40,889 nucleotides of DNA from Carboxylicivirga fragile (GCA_025499625.1 JAFMVD010000054.1:1-40889), one strand, 5' to 3'; positions 1 through 9,165 are shown, numbered from the stretch's first letter. The notes: a model not told the origin generated them from the sequence alone. Translations and numbers: made by a program.

Positions 1-27
1 AAGTCCCCTTCAGGGGATTTAGGGGTA
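1..27. repeat. Short G/C-rich palindromic repeat-like element
   Basis: CCCC (5-8), a four-base TTCA loop and GGGG (13-16) are followed by a second AGGGG run (21-25). It stands out in AT-rich intergenic DNA downstream of a minus-strand gene. Similar short CCCC/GGGG palindromes are scattered between genes in many Bacteroidota genomes. I saw no second copy in this window, so calling it a dispersed repeat is a guess. Confidence 0.25.
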
Positions 28-138
28 GTAAAAAAGGATATTTGATTACAAATTAAAAGTAACCTAATTGTGATTTTTACTTTTTGGACACCCTCTTTTT
101 GTATTTTATACCTATAATTTTTTAATTAGTAAACGGTT

Positions 139-480
139 TTAGATAAGTACTCTTATTTCTCTGGCCACTTGCTGGTTGTATTCAAATGCCATGTTTTTAT
201 AATTTACTAAATCAACGATTGAACCGATGAAACATAAACCTATGGTGAAAAGGTATAAAATCCCCATTCCAATTTGGTTTACCATAAAGCGCTGCAATCC
301 GGGTAGAAAAAATAATCCAACTACAGACATGATTAATAGGGTCTGAGGATCTTTTCTTCGTCCACGATAGACCAATATAAAATTCTGTAGTTGCTCATCG
401 CTAACGTCCTTAAGAAACGATTCAAGGAAAAGGGCTTCTTCAGTGTCAGCTTCAGGTAGTAGAGTAAAAATTCTATTCAT
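139..480 (-). CDS. TM2 domain-containing membrane protein
   Basis: A protein of 113 aa. The first ~45 residues are soluble, acidic and helical. They are followed by two hydrophobic segments at about residues 47-65 and 70-90, joined by a short turn containing PGLQRF and NQIGMG. That is the layout of TM2 domains, which are two-helix membrane modules of unknown biochemical role. The start codon lies inside the end of the upstream DUF2752 gene (8-base overlap), so the two are almost certainly translated as a coupled pair. TM2 and DUF2752 genes are commonly adjacent in Bacteroidota. The family is reasonably sure; the function is unknown. Confidence 0.8.
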   Translation of the reverse strand: MNRIFTLLPEADTEEALFLESFLKDVSDEQLQNFILVYRGRRKDPQTLLIMSVVGLFFLPGLQRFMVNQIGMGILYLFTIGLCFIGSIVDLVNYKNMAFEYNQQVAREIRVLI

Positions 481-784
481 AATTTTTGGTATTAAAGGAT
501 TTAAAATGAATATCAGGTTTCAGTAATGAATAGGATCGATAGAGTAGGAGAAGTAGAGCAGGAATAGCAAGAGGGTGAGTATGCCACGATTCGGCAAACC
601 GGCCTCTAAATATAAAAGCAATGGAGTGTCCTAATCCACATCCAGGACAGAAATCGAAACCTAAATTTTTAAGCAGGCACAATGAAAAGTGACTGTCTAA
701 TTCAGGATTGGTAAACGCAAGTAGCACAATAGCTAACAACCAAAAATAGGCTTCGAGATGACGCTTTTTAAATTGATAGCTCAC
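473..784 (-). CDS. DUF2752 family membrane protein
   Basis: A protein of 103 aa with hydrophobic segments near residues 12-25, 48-60 and 70-83. The motif FCPGCGLGHS at about residues 45-54 is the signature of DUF2752: a Cys-Pro-x-Cys-Gly pair at the start of a membrane helix, then a histidine and a further HTHPL motif. The CxxC pair could bind a metal or form a disulfide, but no activity is established. It is the first gene of a two-gene unit with the TM2 protein downstream (8-base overlap). A candidate -7 box at 818-825 lies 33 bases upstream of the start. Confidence 0.85.
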   Translation of the reverse strand: MSYQFKKRHLEAYFWLLAIVLLAFTNPELDSHFSLCLLKNLGFDFCPGCGLGHSIAFIFRGRFAESWHTHPLAIPALLLLLYRSYSLLKPDIHFKSFNTKNYE

Positions 785-817
785 TTTATAGTAGTATTAA
801 ATATACGCAATCTTTTT

Positions 818-825
818 CAAAATTA
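818..825 (-). promoter_or_regulatory. Candidate -7 promoter box for DUF2752/TM2 pair
   Basis: Read on the minus strand this is TAATTTTG, a perfect match to the Bacteroidota -7 consensus TAnnTTTG, about 33 bases before the DUF2752 ATG. I could not see a good -33 TTTG box, so this is a motif match only. Confidence 0.45.
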
Positions 826-965
826 CTAATCTTATATACGTGTAGGTTTATGATATACGTGCTTACATACTAACATATCCATAAAACTTATATACACAGA
901 ATGTTTCGATCTAACGACGGCCTATTAAGTACTCTATTTAATAACTATTGTTTTATTCTGAATTA

Positions 966-2321
966 TTATTTTATCCAACCTTTATAATTGAATTCGCAGT
1001 TAACCCAGCTCTTATCAATGGTTATGTAGGTATCGCTTTGTTTCTCTTTAATCCAATCATCTAATGTTTCCTGGCGCTTTTTGTTTTCCAACATATTCTG
1101 CAACATTTGATAATCATCGCGCTTATTCGCTTTGTGTGGTGCTGTTTTCTTTTCGAGAAGAACTAAGCGATAGGTGGCTTGTCCTTTACGTTCATCCATC
1201 ATGTAAAACGAGTTGGATAAATCATCAACTTCCATATTTTGAAGCTCCTTATTAATGGCTACTGGAATTTGAGATAATTCAAACTTTTTAGTTCCTGTCT
1301 CAGGATTAAGCATTGTACCACCGCTTACACGCGAATCCTTATCCATCGAGAAACGTAATGCAGCCTCTTCAAAACTAATGGTGTTGTCAGCAATTAAGCC
1401 GCGAATGGTGTCAAGTGTAGCTTTTGTTTCGTCCAAGGCTTTTTGACCTACCTTAGGCTTAATTAATATGTGACGACAATTGATGCGCTCACCCTTACGG
1501 TCGATCAATTGAATGATGTGAAAACCATATTCAGTCTCAACAATTTTTGAGACTCTTTTTTTATCCTGTAAGTTGAATGCTACACTGGCAAATTCAGGAA
1601 CTAATCCTGATCGTGGCATCCATCCCAATTCTCCACCGCGTTGAGCCGATCCTTTGTCTTCCGAATATAATACAGCTAGCGTTGCAAAGTCGCGTCCTTC
1701 ATTTATCTGACGTTGAAAATCGCGCAGTTGAGTTTTAACGCGGTCAATTTCTTTTTGCTCTATTTTAGGATTAAGCACAATTTGTTTCAATTCAAATTGC
1801 GTTGGTATCATTGGTAAGCTGTCCTTATTTACTGTTCTGTAGAAAGCGCTAATTTCAGCTGGCGTTACAGCAATGTTTTTGGTGATTTCACCTTGCATGC
1901 TTTGCGTCAGCATTTGTGTACGCACCATTTCCATTTGATCGCGTTTTATCTGCAGAAGTGATTTGTTAAAATATTCTTCCAACTTTTCCTTATCTCCAAT
2001 CTGAGAAATAAAATAGTTAATACGTTGATCAACCTGATTTACTACTTCGTTTTCACTAATTTCAATACTATCCAGTTCAGCCTGATTAAGTAATAACTTA
2101 CTTATTAATTGCTGTTCGAAAATATTGCACTTCAAGTCGCCAGCAAAGTTGGCTCCTTCCATTAATGACTGCTGATATTGATGCTCGACATCTGATTTTA
2201 AAATGGCATTATCACCAACCACAGCAATCACTTCATCGATTACATTAGATTGTGCATGAATAGATAGATTCGATGCTAATAAAGTTAAGATAAGGGTACT
2301 TAGGATATATATTCTTCGCAT
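966..2321 (-). CDS. SurA-like periplasmic peptidyl-prolyl isomerase/chaperone
   Basis: A protein of 451 aa with a cleavable signal peptide (residues ~1-23, ending SIHAQS). A SurA N-terminal chaperone region follows at ~26-165, opening VIDEVIAVVGDNAILKSDVE, the usual SurA family start. A first parvulin domain lies at ~173-276 (ELKQIVLNP, then GGELGWMPRSGLVPEFA and GFHIIQLID). A second, more diverged one lies at ~281-386, with the CRHILIKP strand present but the later glycine motifs weakened. In proteobacteria SurA escorts outer-membrane proteins through the periplasm; the same role is likely here. It is last in a run of three foldase genes, but the 154-base gap and its own -7 box suggest separate transcription. 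Confidence 0.85.
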   Translation of the reverse strand: MRRIYILSTLILTLLASNLSIHAQSNVIDEVIAVVGDNAILKSDVEHQYQQSLMEGANFAGDLKCNIFEQQLISKLLLNQAELDSIEISENEVVNQVDQRINYFISQIGDKEKLEEYFNKSLLQIKRDQMEMVRTQMLTQSMQGEITKNIAVTPAEISAFYRTVNKDSLPMIPTQFELKQIVLNPKIEQKEIDRVKTQLRDFQRQINEGRDFATLAVLYSEDKGSAQRGGELGWMPRSGLVPEFASVAFNLQDKKRVSKIVETEYGFHIIQLIDRKGERINCRHILIKPKVGQKALDETKATLDTIRGLIADNTISFEEAALRFSMDKDSRVSGGTMLNPETGTKKFELSQIPVAINKELQNMEVDDLSNSFYMMDERKGQATYRLVLLEKKTAPHKANKRDDYQMLQNMLENKKRQETLDDWIKEKQSDTYITIDKSWVNCEFNYKGWIK

Positions 2322-2383
2322 GCTTTCAGTTTTGTATATGCTATTTCGGACGCACTATTAGGCCTGCCGATTTTTGATTCTTG

Positions 2384-2391
2384 CAAATATA
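2384..2391 (-). promoter_or_regulatory. Candidate -7 promoter box for the SurA-like gene
   Basis: The minus-strand reading is TATATTTG, a perfect TAnnTTTG, about 62 bases upstream of the ATG at 2321. A recognisable -33 box is not evident. Confidence 0.4.
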
Positions 2392-2475
2392 AAAAAAAGG
2401 ATTAGCTTTTATGCCTGAGATGGCATAAATACAAGATTCAAGGTGTGATAAAAAGTGAAATATTAATGGTTTGAT

Positions 2476-3342
2476 CTAATAGAACTTTAAGGATTTGTCT
2501 TTCAGGGCTTCTTCGTACAAGTCACTTTCTATTTGCTTGATAAATGCCATTCGTTTTTTGTTTAAAAGAATAGCCTTTATTTTTTCCTCAACATAGTCCA
2601 TTGGTGCCAATTCAGCACTTAATTTAAATTCCTTTATGGCTAAGAAATAGTGAAATAAGGAATCGGAAGTTTCGTAATGTTTATTGTAACGAATGAATTG
2701 CTCCGTGCGAGCAATGGGTTCGGGTAGTTTGTTATTTATTTCTTTCATTGGAAGCCAGTGATCGAAGAACACTTCGTACTTTTTTGAGTTCTGAAAACAA
2801 TAAGCTTCTAGCTTAACCATGTCCTCTTGCTTGTCAGAACGGTAAAGTTTTTTTAGTGTTTCAATATTAGGTGCTGTTTTTGGAACTATCACAAATACAC
2901 CTTTAATAATAGGGTCGGTTAATTTAAAGTTATCGACCATTTCGTCGTAACATTGACTTATCTCGCTTCCTGTTATGAAGGGACTAAATTTTTGCTCCAA
3001 TAATTTTTGTTGATATTGATGCACCAATAACGATCGGCGATATTCATCCAATAATGTTTCAACATCCTTTTCTTCGGGAGTTAAATTAAGCTCGGCTTTA
3101 CGCAGTAGTAATTCCGAGCGAATCCAACGATTAATATAATCCTGAGCAAAGAAAACACTGTCTTCATCTGAAAGATGATTGGGGATAGCCCTATACAACA
3201 TGCCATTCGTTAGTTGTTTATCTCCAACCAATAAGATGGGTTCATTATTCTCTTGCTTATCGTTCTCAGAACATGAAAAACATAAAAAGCATGCGAAGAT
3301 GCAAAGGGTTATGATACTACTTTTAGTGAACAGATATTTCAT
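2476..3342 (-). CDS. SurA/parvulin-related lipoprotein with degenerate PPIase region
   Basis: I place the start at the ATG at 3342 because it gives a textbook lipoprotein signal (MKYLFTKSS, hydrophobic core, then CFSCS lipobox with Cys ~24). Upstream ATGs at 3354 and 3384 only add a polar tail before it. The mature protein (~265 aa) is helical and has the SurA-N pattern (VGDKQLTNGMLYRAIP, then YINRWIRSELLLRKAEL). It lacks the HILxK, GGxLGW and GFHxI motifs that mark a working parvulin fold. It is probably a chaperone or partner without isomerase activity. It lies between two PPIase genes on the same strand, 62 bases after the upstream gene's stop, so co-transcription with that gene is likely. 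Confidence 0.65.
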   Translation of the reverse strand: MKYLFTKSSIITLCIFACFLCFSCSENDKQENNEPILLVGDKQLTNGMLYRAIPNHLSDEDSVFFAQDYINRWIRSELLLRKAELNLTPEEKDVETLLDEYRRSLLVHQYQQKLLEQKFSPFITGSEISQCYDEMVDNFKLTDPIIKGVFVIVPKTAPNIETLKKLYRSDKQEDMVKLEAYCFQNSKKYEVFFDHWLPMKEINNKLPEPIARTEQFIRYNKHYETSDSLFHYFLAIKEFKLSAELAPMDYVEEKIKAILLNKKRMAFIKQIESDLYEEALKDKSLKFY

Positions 3343-3404
3343 TGCGGAAACCATAAATCTTGAGTTTGTATCACAAATATACAATACTATTGCAGCTCTA
3401 AAAA

Positions 3405-5303
3405 TTATTGCTTGGTCTCTTCAATAATTCTTGTGTTGATCTGCGGATTGTATTTTTTATTTAAAGCTTCCACCCAGTTTTTCTCTAATTCTGTCTGGTA
3501 GTCCGACATCACCATTCCACGAACCTCATTAAGTTCACGCTCTCTCTCTAAAATGTGCTCACCCTTGCGAAGGAGATATTTATAATCTTTTGCTTTTTGT
3601 TTTTCAGAACCCCAAATTTGTTGATCCAACAGTGGGTATTGGCCTTTTTTAAATGTGCCTTTTTCAACCTTTGCATATAATTGAATGTCCTTTTTGAGTG
3701 AATCATTCATTATAATTGAGGTGTCGGATAGTATGAGTTGAAGTTTTTTGTAATCTTTCTTTTTCTTGCAAAAATATAAGGTGCCTTCAAAGCACTCTTC
3801 CTGACGATATTTCTCTTTGTTGGCGATGAAGAATTCAGAGAGGCCTAATGTATCCGTTGAAGCTTTGTTCCAGATTTCTTTTTGGCTAATCTCAAAAATA
3901 AGCAGTCCATCGTGATATTCATTCATCAGATACCTAAAGTCGGGATACTTATTTTTTAGTACACTTTTTTCATATGCCAACAGTTCTGTGTCCATATAAC
4001 TTTCCCATGCAGCTAACACTTCTTCATTGTTAATCTTCGATATGTCAATTCTACTTCGATCGAGGTGCGCTAAGAAATCATCACTACTTATGGTTTGATC
4101 AGCAAAAGTACAGAGCGATATATTAGTTGCTTCTTTATTACCAGTACCTTTTTTAAGGTCCAAAATTAAATTACGATCATACTTTGGTTTGTACTCAGCT
4201 CTAAGTTTTTCAATGGTAGCTTTTTGCCCAGCATAAGCACGCTCGTCACGTTTTATCTTTTGTAGAATGTCCTCTTTTTGTTCTTCTAATGGAGCGATTG
4301 GCCTTTTCTCAATAAGTTTGATGATATGCCAGCCAAATGGTGTTTGAATTGGTTTTGATATCTGTGCACTATCTTGCAAGGCAAAGGCTTCTTTTGCAAA
4401 TTCAGGAACCATGCGTCCTGTTCCAAACCAAGGTAGTTCTCCATTGTTTTGAAGTGTGTTTTTGTCGTCAGAATACGCCTGAACCAAAGTGCTAAACTCA
4501 GCACCATCCAATAATTGTGAATATACCGAATCAATGTCTGTTTTTGCCTGTTCCTTTAAATTAAGAGGTGCATTGGGAGGTATGATCTTCATGATATGTG
4601 CCACTTTAATCTCACCTGGATTTTTTCTCTTGTCGTGTACATAGATAAGGTGATAACCGAATGATGTTCTTACTATGTTGGAAACGTTTTGAGGTTCAGT
4701 TGTGAATGCTGCTTTCTCGAAAGGATATACCATCATGAAACCGGTAAAGTAGCCAAGGCGACCGCCATTTTTGGATGAAGGCCCCTCTGAATGTTCGCGG
4801 GCTATCTTTGCAAATGATGCTTCGTCAGTGATTAATTCCTTTAGAGCTTTAATGCGATTATAAGCTTCTAAAGTATCTTCTGGTGTTGCTGATTGTGATA
4901 ATTTAATCAGAATATGAGAGGCATCAACTTCATAGAGTAAATGTTCGTAAGCCTCCTTTATTACAGCATCTGTGGCCTTTTTGTCGGTTAAGTAGGGTTT
5001 AGCAAGTTCGTTGTAATAATACTCTAGTTCATTTTTAAAACTGGGCATCGTATCATAGCCTTGTGCCATTGCTTCGTTAACCTTAAGTTTGTAGTTAACA
5101 AATATTGGTACGTACTCTTCTCTTGTTAAAGGTTCTTGCGACAAAGAATTATTTTTGTCAAAAATGTAATCGAATTCTTCAATTGAATAGTTATTCTCAC
5201 CAATGGTTAATAAGGTGTTGTCTTGCGCAGTGCTAATAACTGGTAAAAATGCATTAAGTAAGAAGATGCCACTAATGGCTAGGAGTATACGTGTATTCAT
5301 CAT
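3405..5303 (-). CDS. Periplasmic peptidyl-prolyl isomerase with two parvulin domains
   Basis: A protein of 632 aa with a signal peptide (residues ~1-26, ending STAQD). A SurA/PpiD-like N-terminal helical region follows. Parvulin domain 1 lies at ~128-230 (ASHILIK, GGRLGYFTGFMMVYPFEKAA, GYHLIYVHD). Domain 2 lies at ~232-335 (VAHIMKI, NGELPWFGTGRMVPEFAKEA, GWHIIKLIE). Both domains keep the core motifs. A long C-terminal helical half (~340-632) ends in a basic, charged tail and has no motif I recognise. The likely role is folding of outer-membrane and secreted proteins. It is first of the three foldase genes, with a -7 box at 5344-5351, and is separated from guaB by a terminator. Confidence 0.85.
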   Translation of the reverse strand: MMNTRILLAISGIFLLNAFLPVISTAQDNTLLTIGENNYSIEEFDYIFDKNNSLSQEPLTREEYVPIFVNYKLKVNEAMAQGYDTMPSFKNELEYYYNELAKPYLTDKKATDAVIKEAYEHLLYEVDASHILIKLSQSATPEDTLEAYNRIKALKELITDEASFAKIAREHSEGPSSKNGGRLGYFTGFMMVYPFEKAAFTTEPQNVSNIVRTSFGYHLIYVHDKRKNPGEIKVAHIMKIIPPNAPLNLKEQAKTDIDSVYSQLLDGAEFSTLVQAYSDDKNTLQNNGELPWFGTGRMVPEFAKEAFALQDSAQISKPIQTPFGWHIIKLIEKRPIAPLEEQKEDILQKIKRDERAYAGQKATIEKLRAEYKPKYDRNLILDLKKGTGNKEATNISLCTFADQTISSDDFLAHLDRSRIDISKINNEEVLAAWESYMDTELLAYEKSVLKNKYPDFRYLMNEYHDGLLIFEISQKEIWNKASTDTLGLSEFFIANKEKYRQEECFEGTLYFCKKKKDYKKLQLILSDTSIIMNDSLKKDIQLYAKVEKGTFKKGQYPLLDQQIWGSEKQKAKDYKYLLRKGEHILERERELNEVRGMVMSDYQTELEKNWVEALNKKYNPQINTRIIEETKQ

Positions 5304-5343
5304 TGTAGATTGTTCAATTATATTATTCCTTAATTAACGTTCG

Positions 5344-5351
5344 CAAATTTA
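5344..5351 (-). promoter_or_regulatory. Candidate -7 promoter box for the foldase genes
   Basis: The minus-strand reading is TAAATTTG, a perfect TAnnTTTG, about 40 bases before the start at 5303. It sits just downstream (in transcription sense) of the guaB terminator, where a new promoter is needed. Confidence 0.45.
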
Positions 5352-5414
5352 GTTTATTATACTTTTAGAAAATATGTTTTGTCGCGATAAATTTATAACA
5401 AGCTGTTATAATAT

Positions 5415-5447
5415 AAAAAAACGCCCGAATCATAAATGAAACGGGCG
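5415..5447 (-). terminator. Rho-independent terminator of guaB
   Basis: A six-base-pair G/C stem is formed by CGCCCG (5422-5427) and CGGGCG (5442-5447). On the minus strand it is followed by seven U residues (5421-5415). It lies 23 bases past the guaB stop codon, so guaB is transcribed separately from the foldase genes. Confidence 0.85.
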
Positions 5448-5469
5448 CAATAATATAATAAGCTCTTTT

Positions 5470-6939
5470 TTATCTAGAATAATTCGGTGCTTCACGTGTA
5501 ATGGTCACGTCATGCGGATGGCTCTCACTCATACCGGCATTTGAAATTTTCGTAAATTTAGCTTTGTGTAAGCCTTCTAGGTTTCCGGCCCCACAATACC
5601 CCATGCCAGCTCTTAATCCACCAACCAATTGATAGATTACTTCATAAAGCGTTCCTTTATAAGGTACACGAGCAGAAATTCCTTCTGGCACTAATTTCTT
5701 AATGTCGTCTTCAACATCTTGGAAGTAACGATCTTTTGACCCTTGTTGCATCGCCTCAACAGATCCCATGCCTCGGTATGCTTTAAATTTACGACCATTG
5801 TAAATAATGGTCTCACCCGGAGATTCATCAACTCCAGCGAATAAACCACCGGCCATTACAGCGTGTGCTCCTGCAGCAAGCGCTTTAACGATATCGCCTG
5901 AATAACGAATTCCTCCATCGGCTATAACAGAAACACCAGTGCCTTCTAGTGCTTTGGAAACATCGTGAATGGCAGATAACTGTGGTACCCCAACTCCTGC
6001 GATAACACGTGTTGTGCAGATTGAACCTGGACCAATGCCAACTTTCACACCATCAGCTCCAGCTTTAACTAAGTCTAGTGCAGCCTCAGCAGTAGCAATG
6101 TTACCAACCACTACATCAAGACTTGGGTATTTTTCTTTGGTTATTTTCAAGGTTTCTAAAACACCTTTACTATGACCGTGTGCCGTATCAATAACAATGG
6201 CATCAACATTGGCAGCTACCAATGCATCGATGCGCTCGAATGTGTCAGATGTTACTCCAACACCTGCAGCTACGCGTAAACGACCCTTCTCATCTTTACA
6301 TGCTAAAGGTTTATCTTTTGCCTTAGTGATATCCTTATAAGTTACCAAACCAATTAGTTTGTTGTTGTTGTCAACAACTGGCAACTTTTCAATTTTGTAT
6401 TGTTGAAGAATGGCAGCAGCTTTTTCTAAGTCGGTAGTTTGGTTTGTTGTAACCAAATTCTCAGTGGTCATTACCTCGTCAATTGAACGTTCCATGTTTG
6501 GTTCGAAACGTAAGTCGCGGTTTGTAACTATACCTACTAAGTATCCATAATTGTCTACCACTGGAATTCCACCTATCTTATATTCGGCCATTAAACCTAA
6601 GGCTTGTCCAACCGTACTGCCTTGAAGTATGGTAACCGGGTCATAAATCATTCCATTTTCTGCACGCTTTACCGTTACTACTTGTTTGGCTTGCTGGCTT
6701 ATACTCATGTTTTTATGAATAACGCCAATGCCACCTTCGCGAGCAATAGCGATAGCTAAGCTAGCTTCAGTAACAGTATCCATTGCGGCTGATACAATAG
6801 GGGTGTTAACAACAATGTTTCTTGAAAAAAGACCATTAAGTTTAACATCTCTCGGCAAAACTTGTGAGTATGCTGGTATTAGTAAAACATCATCAAATGT
6901 TAAACCTTCGGAAACGATTTTATCCTCAATAAATGACAT
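5470..6939 (-). CDS. guaB: IMP dehydrogenase
   Basis: Catalyses NAD-dependent oxidation of IMP to XMP, the committed step of GMP synthesis, in the cytoplasm. The protein is 489 aa from the ATG at 6939 ([20 protein letters not shown], the usual family start). Tandem CBS domains lie at ~100-215. The active-site loop GPGSICTTR has its catalytic cysteine at residue 308, and the flap motif RGMGS is near residue 410. The open frame runs on to 6996, but that extension is not family-like and contains a -7 box (6973-6980), so the internal start is preferred. The gene is divergent from recQ and is followed by its own terminator. Confidence 0.97.
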   Translation of the reverse strand: MSFIEDKIVSEGLTFDDVLLIPAYSQVLPRDVKLNGLFSRNIVVNTPIVSAAMDTVTEASLAIAIAREGGIGVIHKNMSISQQAKQVVTVKRAENGMIYDPVTILQGSTVGQALGLMAEYKIGGIPVVDNYGYLVGIVTNRDLRFEPNMERSIDEVMTTENLVTTNQTTDLEKAAAILQQYKIEKLPVVDNNNKLIGLVTYKDITKAKDKPLACKDEKGRLRVAAGVGVTSDTFERIDALVAANVDAIVIDTAHGHSKGVLETLKITKEKYPSLDVVVGNIATAEAALDLVKAGADGVKVGIGPGSICTTRVIAGVGVPQLSAIHDVSKALEGTGVSVIADGGIRYSGDIVKALAAGAHAVMAGGLFAGVDESPGETIIYNGRKFKAYRGMGSVEAMQQGSKDRYFQDVEDDIKKLVPEGISARVPYKGTLYEVIYQLVGGLRAGMGYCGAGNLEGLHKAKFTKISNAGMSESHPHDVTITREAPNYSR

Positions 6940-6972
6940 GGAACCTTTGTTTTTGGGATTAAAAAATTTTGG

Positions 6973-6980
6973 CAAAACTA
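6973..6980 (-). promoter_or_regulatory. Candidate -7 promoter box for guaB
   Basis: The minus-strand reading is TAGTTTTG, matching TAnnTTTG, about 34 bases before the preferred ATG at 6939. It lies inside the longer open frame and so argues against the 6996 start. No clear -33 box was seen. Confidence 0.45.
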
Positions 6981-7241
6981 CTAAAAAATCACACATCTGC
7001 TTCGCTTTAAAATGTTAATATTGGTTTAAAAAATAAACTTAGACCAATGGGTCGGTGGGAGCTTTTGAGAAGCGATTTTTTTAAGTGCTTGTAAGGCTTG
7101 GAAGATTTGGGTTTACTTCTCTTGTGGTAGGATTTGTATTGAACAATAGCGCGTGTGCTTATTTGGAGAGATTGGCCTAAAAAATATTTGTTTTGAACGC
7201 GATGTTAAAAAAATACTACGCTCGTTTTCTTTAATTTCGGC

Positions 7242-7249
7242 TACCTTTG
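7242..7249 (+). promoter_or_regulatory. Candidate -7 promoter box immediately before recQ
   Basis: TACCTTTG matches TAnnTTTG and ends nine bases before the recQ ATG (7258). Transcription would begin only a few bases from the start codon, giving a nearly leaderless mRNA. Confidence 0.35.
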
Positions 7250-7257
7250 TTTGCAAT

Positions 7258-9165
7258 ATGAACGTTTTTCACCACATATTAAAACAGTATTGGGGCTACG
7301 ATGCATTTCGCCCTTTGCAGGAAGATATTATTCAATCGGTTGCTGATGGCAAAGATACACTTGGTTTAATGCCAACTGGAGGTGGGAAGTCTTTGACTTT
7401 TCAGGTACCCGCATTGGCTAAAGAAGGTGTTTGTATTGTTGTAACGCCATTAATTGCCTTAATGAAGGATCAGGTAGCTAATTTAAAAAAACGTGGTGTT
7501 AAAGCTGTTGCTATACATTCAGGCTTGTCGAAAGATGAAATTAATGTGGCGCTTGATAATTGTATTTTTGGTGGTGTTAAGTTTTTGTATTTATCACCTG
7601 AGCGTTTAGGAACGGATTTGTTTAAAGATAAGTTGGTTCAGTTAAATGTTTCACTGTTGGCCATTGATGAGGCGCACTGTATATCACAATGGGGGTATGA
7701 CTTTAGGCCATCTTATATGAAGATTGCTGAAATTCGCGAGTTAATTCCTGATACGCCAATTTTAGCTTTAACTGCGACGGCTACCCCTGAGGTGGTTGAT
7801 GATATTCAGGATAAATTACTTTTCAAGCAAAAAAAACTATTTCAAAAAAGCTTTAAGCGCGATAATCTAATTTATGTGGTGCGTTATGCTGAGGATAAAG
7901 AGCAGCAACTTTTAAGTGCGCTTCAGAAGGTGAAAGGAAGTGCTGTTGTATATGTAAGGAGTAGGAAGAAGACAAAGGAATATGCTGAGATGCTTTTGAA
8001 AAATGGTGTTTCGGCCAGTTCGTTTCATGCTGGAATGCCTCAGGAATATAAGGATAAGCGTCAGCAAATGTGGACAAATGATGAAGTACGTGTGATAGTT
8101 TCCACCAATGCATTTGGGATGGGAATTGATAAGCCCAATGTTCGCATAGTTATTCATATGGATGCGCCTGATTCTTTAGAAGCTTATTTTCAGGAAGCGG
8201 GAAGGGCAGGCCGCGATGAGAAAAAAGCATACGCATTAATGTTGTGGTCAAACAACGACAAGGCGCGATTAAAGCGAAGTATTCCTCTTTCGTTTCCGGA
8301 TAAGGAAATAATTATTCGCGTGTATGAAGCTTTGGGGAATTTCTTTCAAATAGCGGTTGGTAGTGGTTATGGAATGATTTATGATTTTGATATGGGGCTG
8401 TTTTGTAGTACTTACAAAATGAATATCATGATTGTTTATAATAGTTTGAAAATATTGCAGCGTGCTGGATATCTCGAATTTTCAGAGGAAATGAATTTGG
8501 CTTCAAAGGTTCACTTTATAATGCGACGCGACGAGTTATATAGATTTCAGGTTGCTAATGAAACCTTTGATCGTTTTTTGAAGCTTTTATTGCGTTCGTA
8601 TACAGGGTTGTTTACCGAGTATGTTTCGGTGAATGAGGAGGTGTTGGCTAAGCGAATGAATGTAACCAGGAAAGCAATTTACGATTACTTGCTTAGTTTG
8701 AGTAAACTTAAGGTGATTAAGTATATTCCTCAGCGTAAAACACCAGTTATTACATACACCACATCGCGTGAAGAAGGTCGGCATGTGGAATTAAGAAAAG
8801 CGGTTTATCAAGATCGTAAAGAAAAATACGAAGGGCGGATTCAAAGTGTTATCGATTATGGAACCTACAATCATATCTGCCGGAGTAAGCTTTTGTTAAG
8901 TTATTTTGGACAAACTGATTTAACAAATTGTGGGCATTGCGATGTCTGTCTGGAGATTAAGAAAACTGATTTATCGGTAAGCGATTTTGATAAAGTACAG
9001 AATGAACTGGAAAGTATACTTAAGCAAAATCCAATGTCTCTTAATCAATTGAAGGAAAAAGTTAAAGTGCCTTCGGATGAGCTGGAAAAGGTAGTAAGAT
9101 GGCTCGAAGAATATGAAATAATTGGTGTTTCGGAAGATGGCATGTACGAATGGTGGCGCAATTAA
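7258..9165 (+). CDS. recQ: ATP-dependent DNA helicase RecQ
   Basis: A 3'-5' DNA helicase acting in recombination and replication-fork repair. The start at 7258 (MNVFHHILKQYWGYDAFRPLQ) matches the family. The frame open from 7153 adds 35 unrelated residues and overlaps the -7 box. Motifs seen: aromatic/Q motif FRPLQ; Walker A GGGKS near residue 43; DEAH box with the aromatic loop (AIDEAHCISQWGYDFRPSY) near 140; motif V/VI GFGMGIDKPNVR and QEAGRAGRD. The RQC zinc region has CRSKLLLSYFG and CGHCDVC near 540-565. At 635 aa it ends in a short winged-helix-like stretch, and I see no clear HRDC domain. Confidence 0.95.
   Translation: MNVFHHILKQYWGYDAFRPLQEDIIQSVADGKDTLGLMPTGGGKSLTFQVPALAKEGVCIVVTPLIALMKDQVANLKKRGVKAVAIHSGLSKDEINVALDNCIFGGVKFLYLSPERLGTDLFKDKLVQLNVSLLAIDEAHCISQWGYDFRPSYMKIAEIRELIPDTPILALTATATPEVVDDIQDKLLFKQKKLFQKSFKRDNLIYVVRYAEDKEQQLLSALQKVKGSAVVYVRSRKKTKEYAEMLLKNGVSASSFHAGMPQEYKDKRQQMWTNDEVRVIVSTNAFGMGIDKPNVRIVIHMDAPDSLEAYFQEAGRAGRDEKKAYALMLWSNNDKARLKRSIPLSFPDKEIIIRVYEALGNFFQIAVGSGYGMIYDFDMGLFCSTYKMNIMIVYNSLKILQRAGYLEFSEEMNLASKVHFIMRRDELYRFQVANETFDRFLKLLLRSYTGLFTEYVSVNEEVLAKRMNVTRKAIYDYLLSLSKLKVIKYIPQRKTPVITYTTSREEGRHVELRKAVYQDRKEKYEGRIQSVIDYGTYNHICRSKLLLSYFGQTDLTNCGHCDVCLEIKKTDLSVSDFDKVQNELESILKQNPMSLNQLKEKVKVPSDELEKVVRWLEEYEIIGVSEDGMYEWWRN

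Larger units (their letters stand above)
6940..7257. other. Intergenic region between divergent guaB and recQ
   Basis: This 318-base region holds the start signals for both genes: a minus-strand -7 box at 6973-6980 for guaB and a plus-strand one at 7242-7249 for recQ. A weak GTTTA/TAAAC inverted pair near 7024-7039 is the only other structure. I saw no RNA gene or convincing small ORF. Both long frames that enter it are N-terminal overruns of guaB and recQ. Confidence 0.6.

Noticed and set aside
55-84. AAAAGTAA/TTACTTTT inverted repeat downstream of the TM2 gene
   Set aside because: The stem is nearly all A-T with a 14-base loop; it could arise by chance in AT-rich DNA and is not a credible terminator.
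6940-6996. N-terminal extension of guaB (start at 6996)
   Set aside because: The 19 extra residues are not IMP dehydrogenase-like and the extension overlaps the -7 box at 6973-6980; the ATG at 6939 gives the normal family start.
7153-7257. N-terminal extension of recQ (start at 7153)
   Set aside because: The 35 extra residues match no RecQ feature and span the likely promoter; the ATG at 7258 gives the family start.
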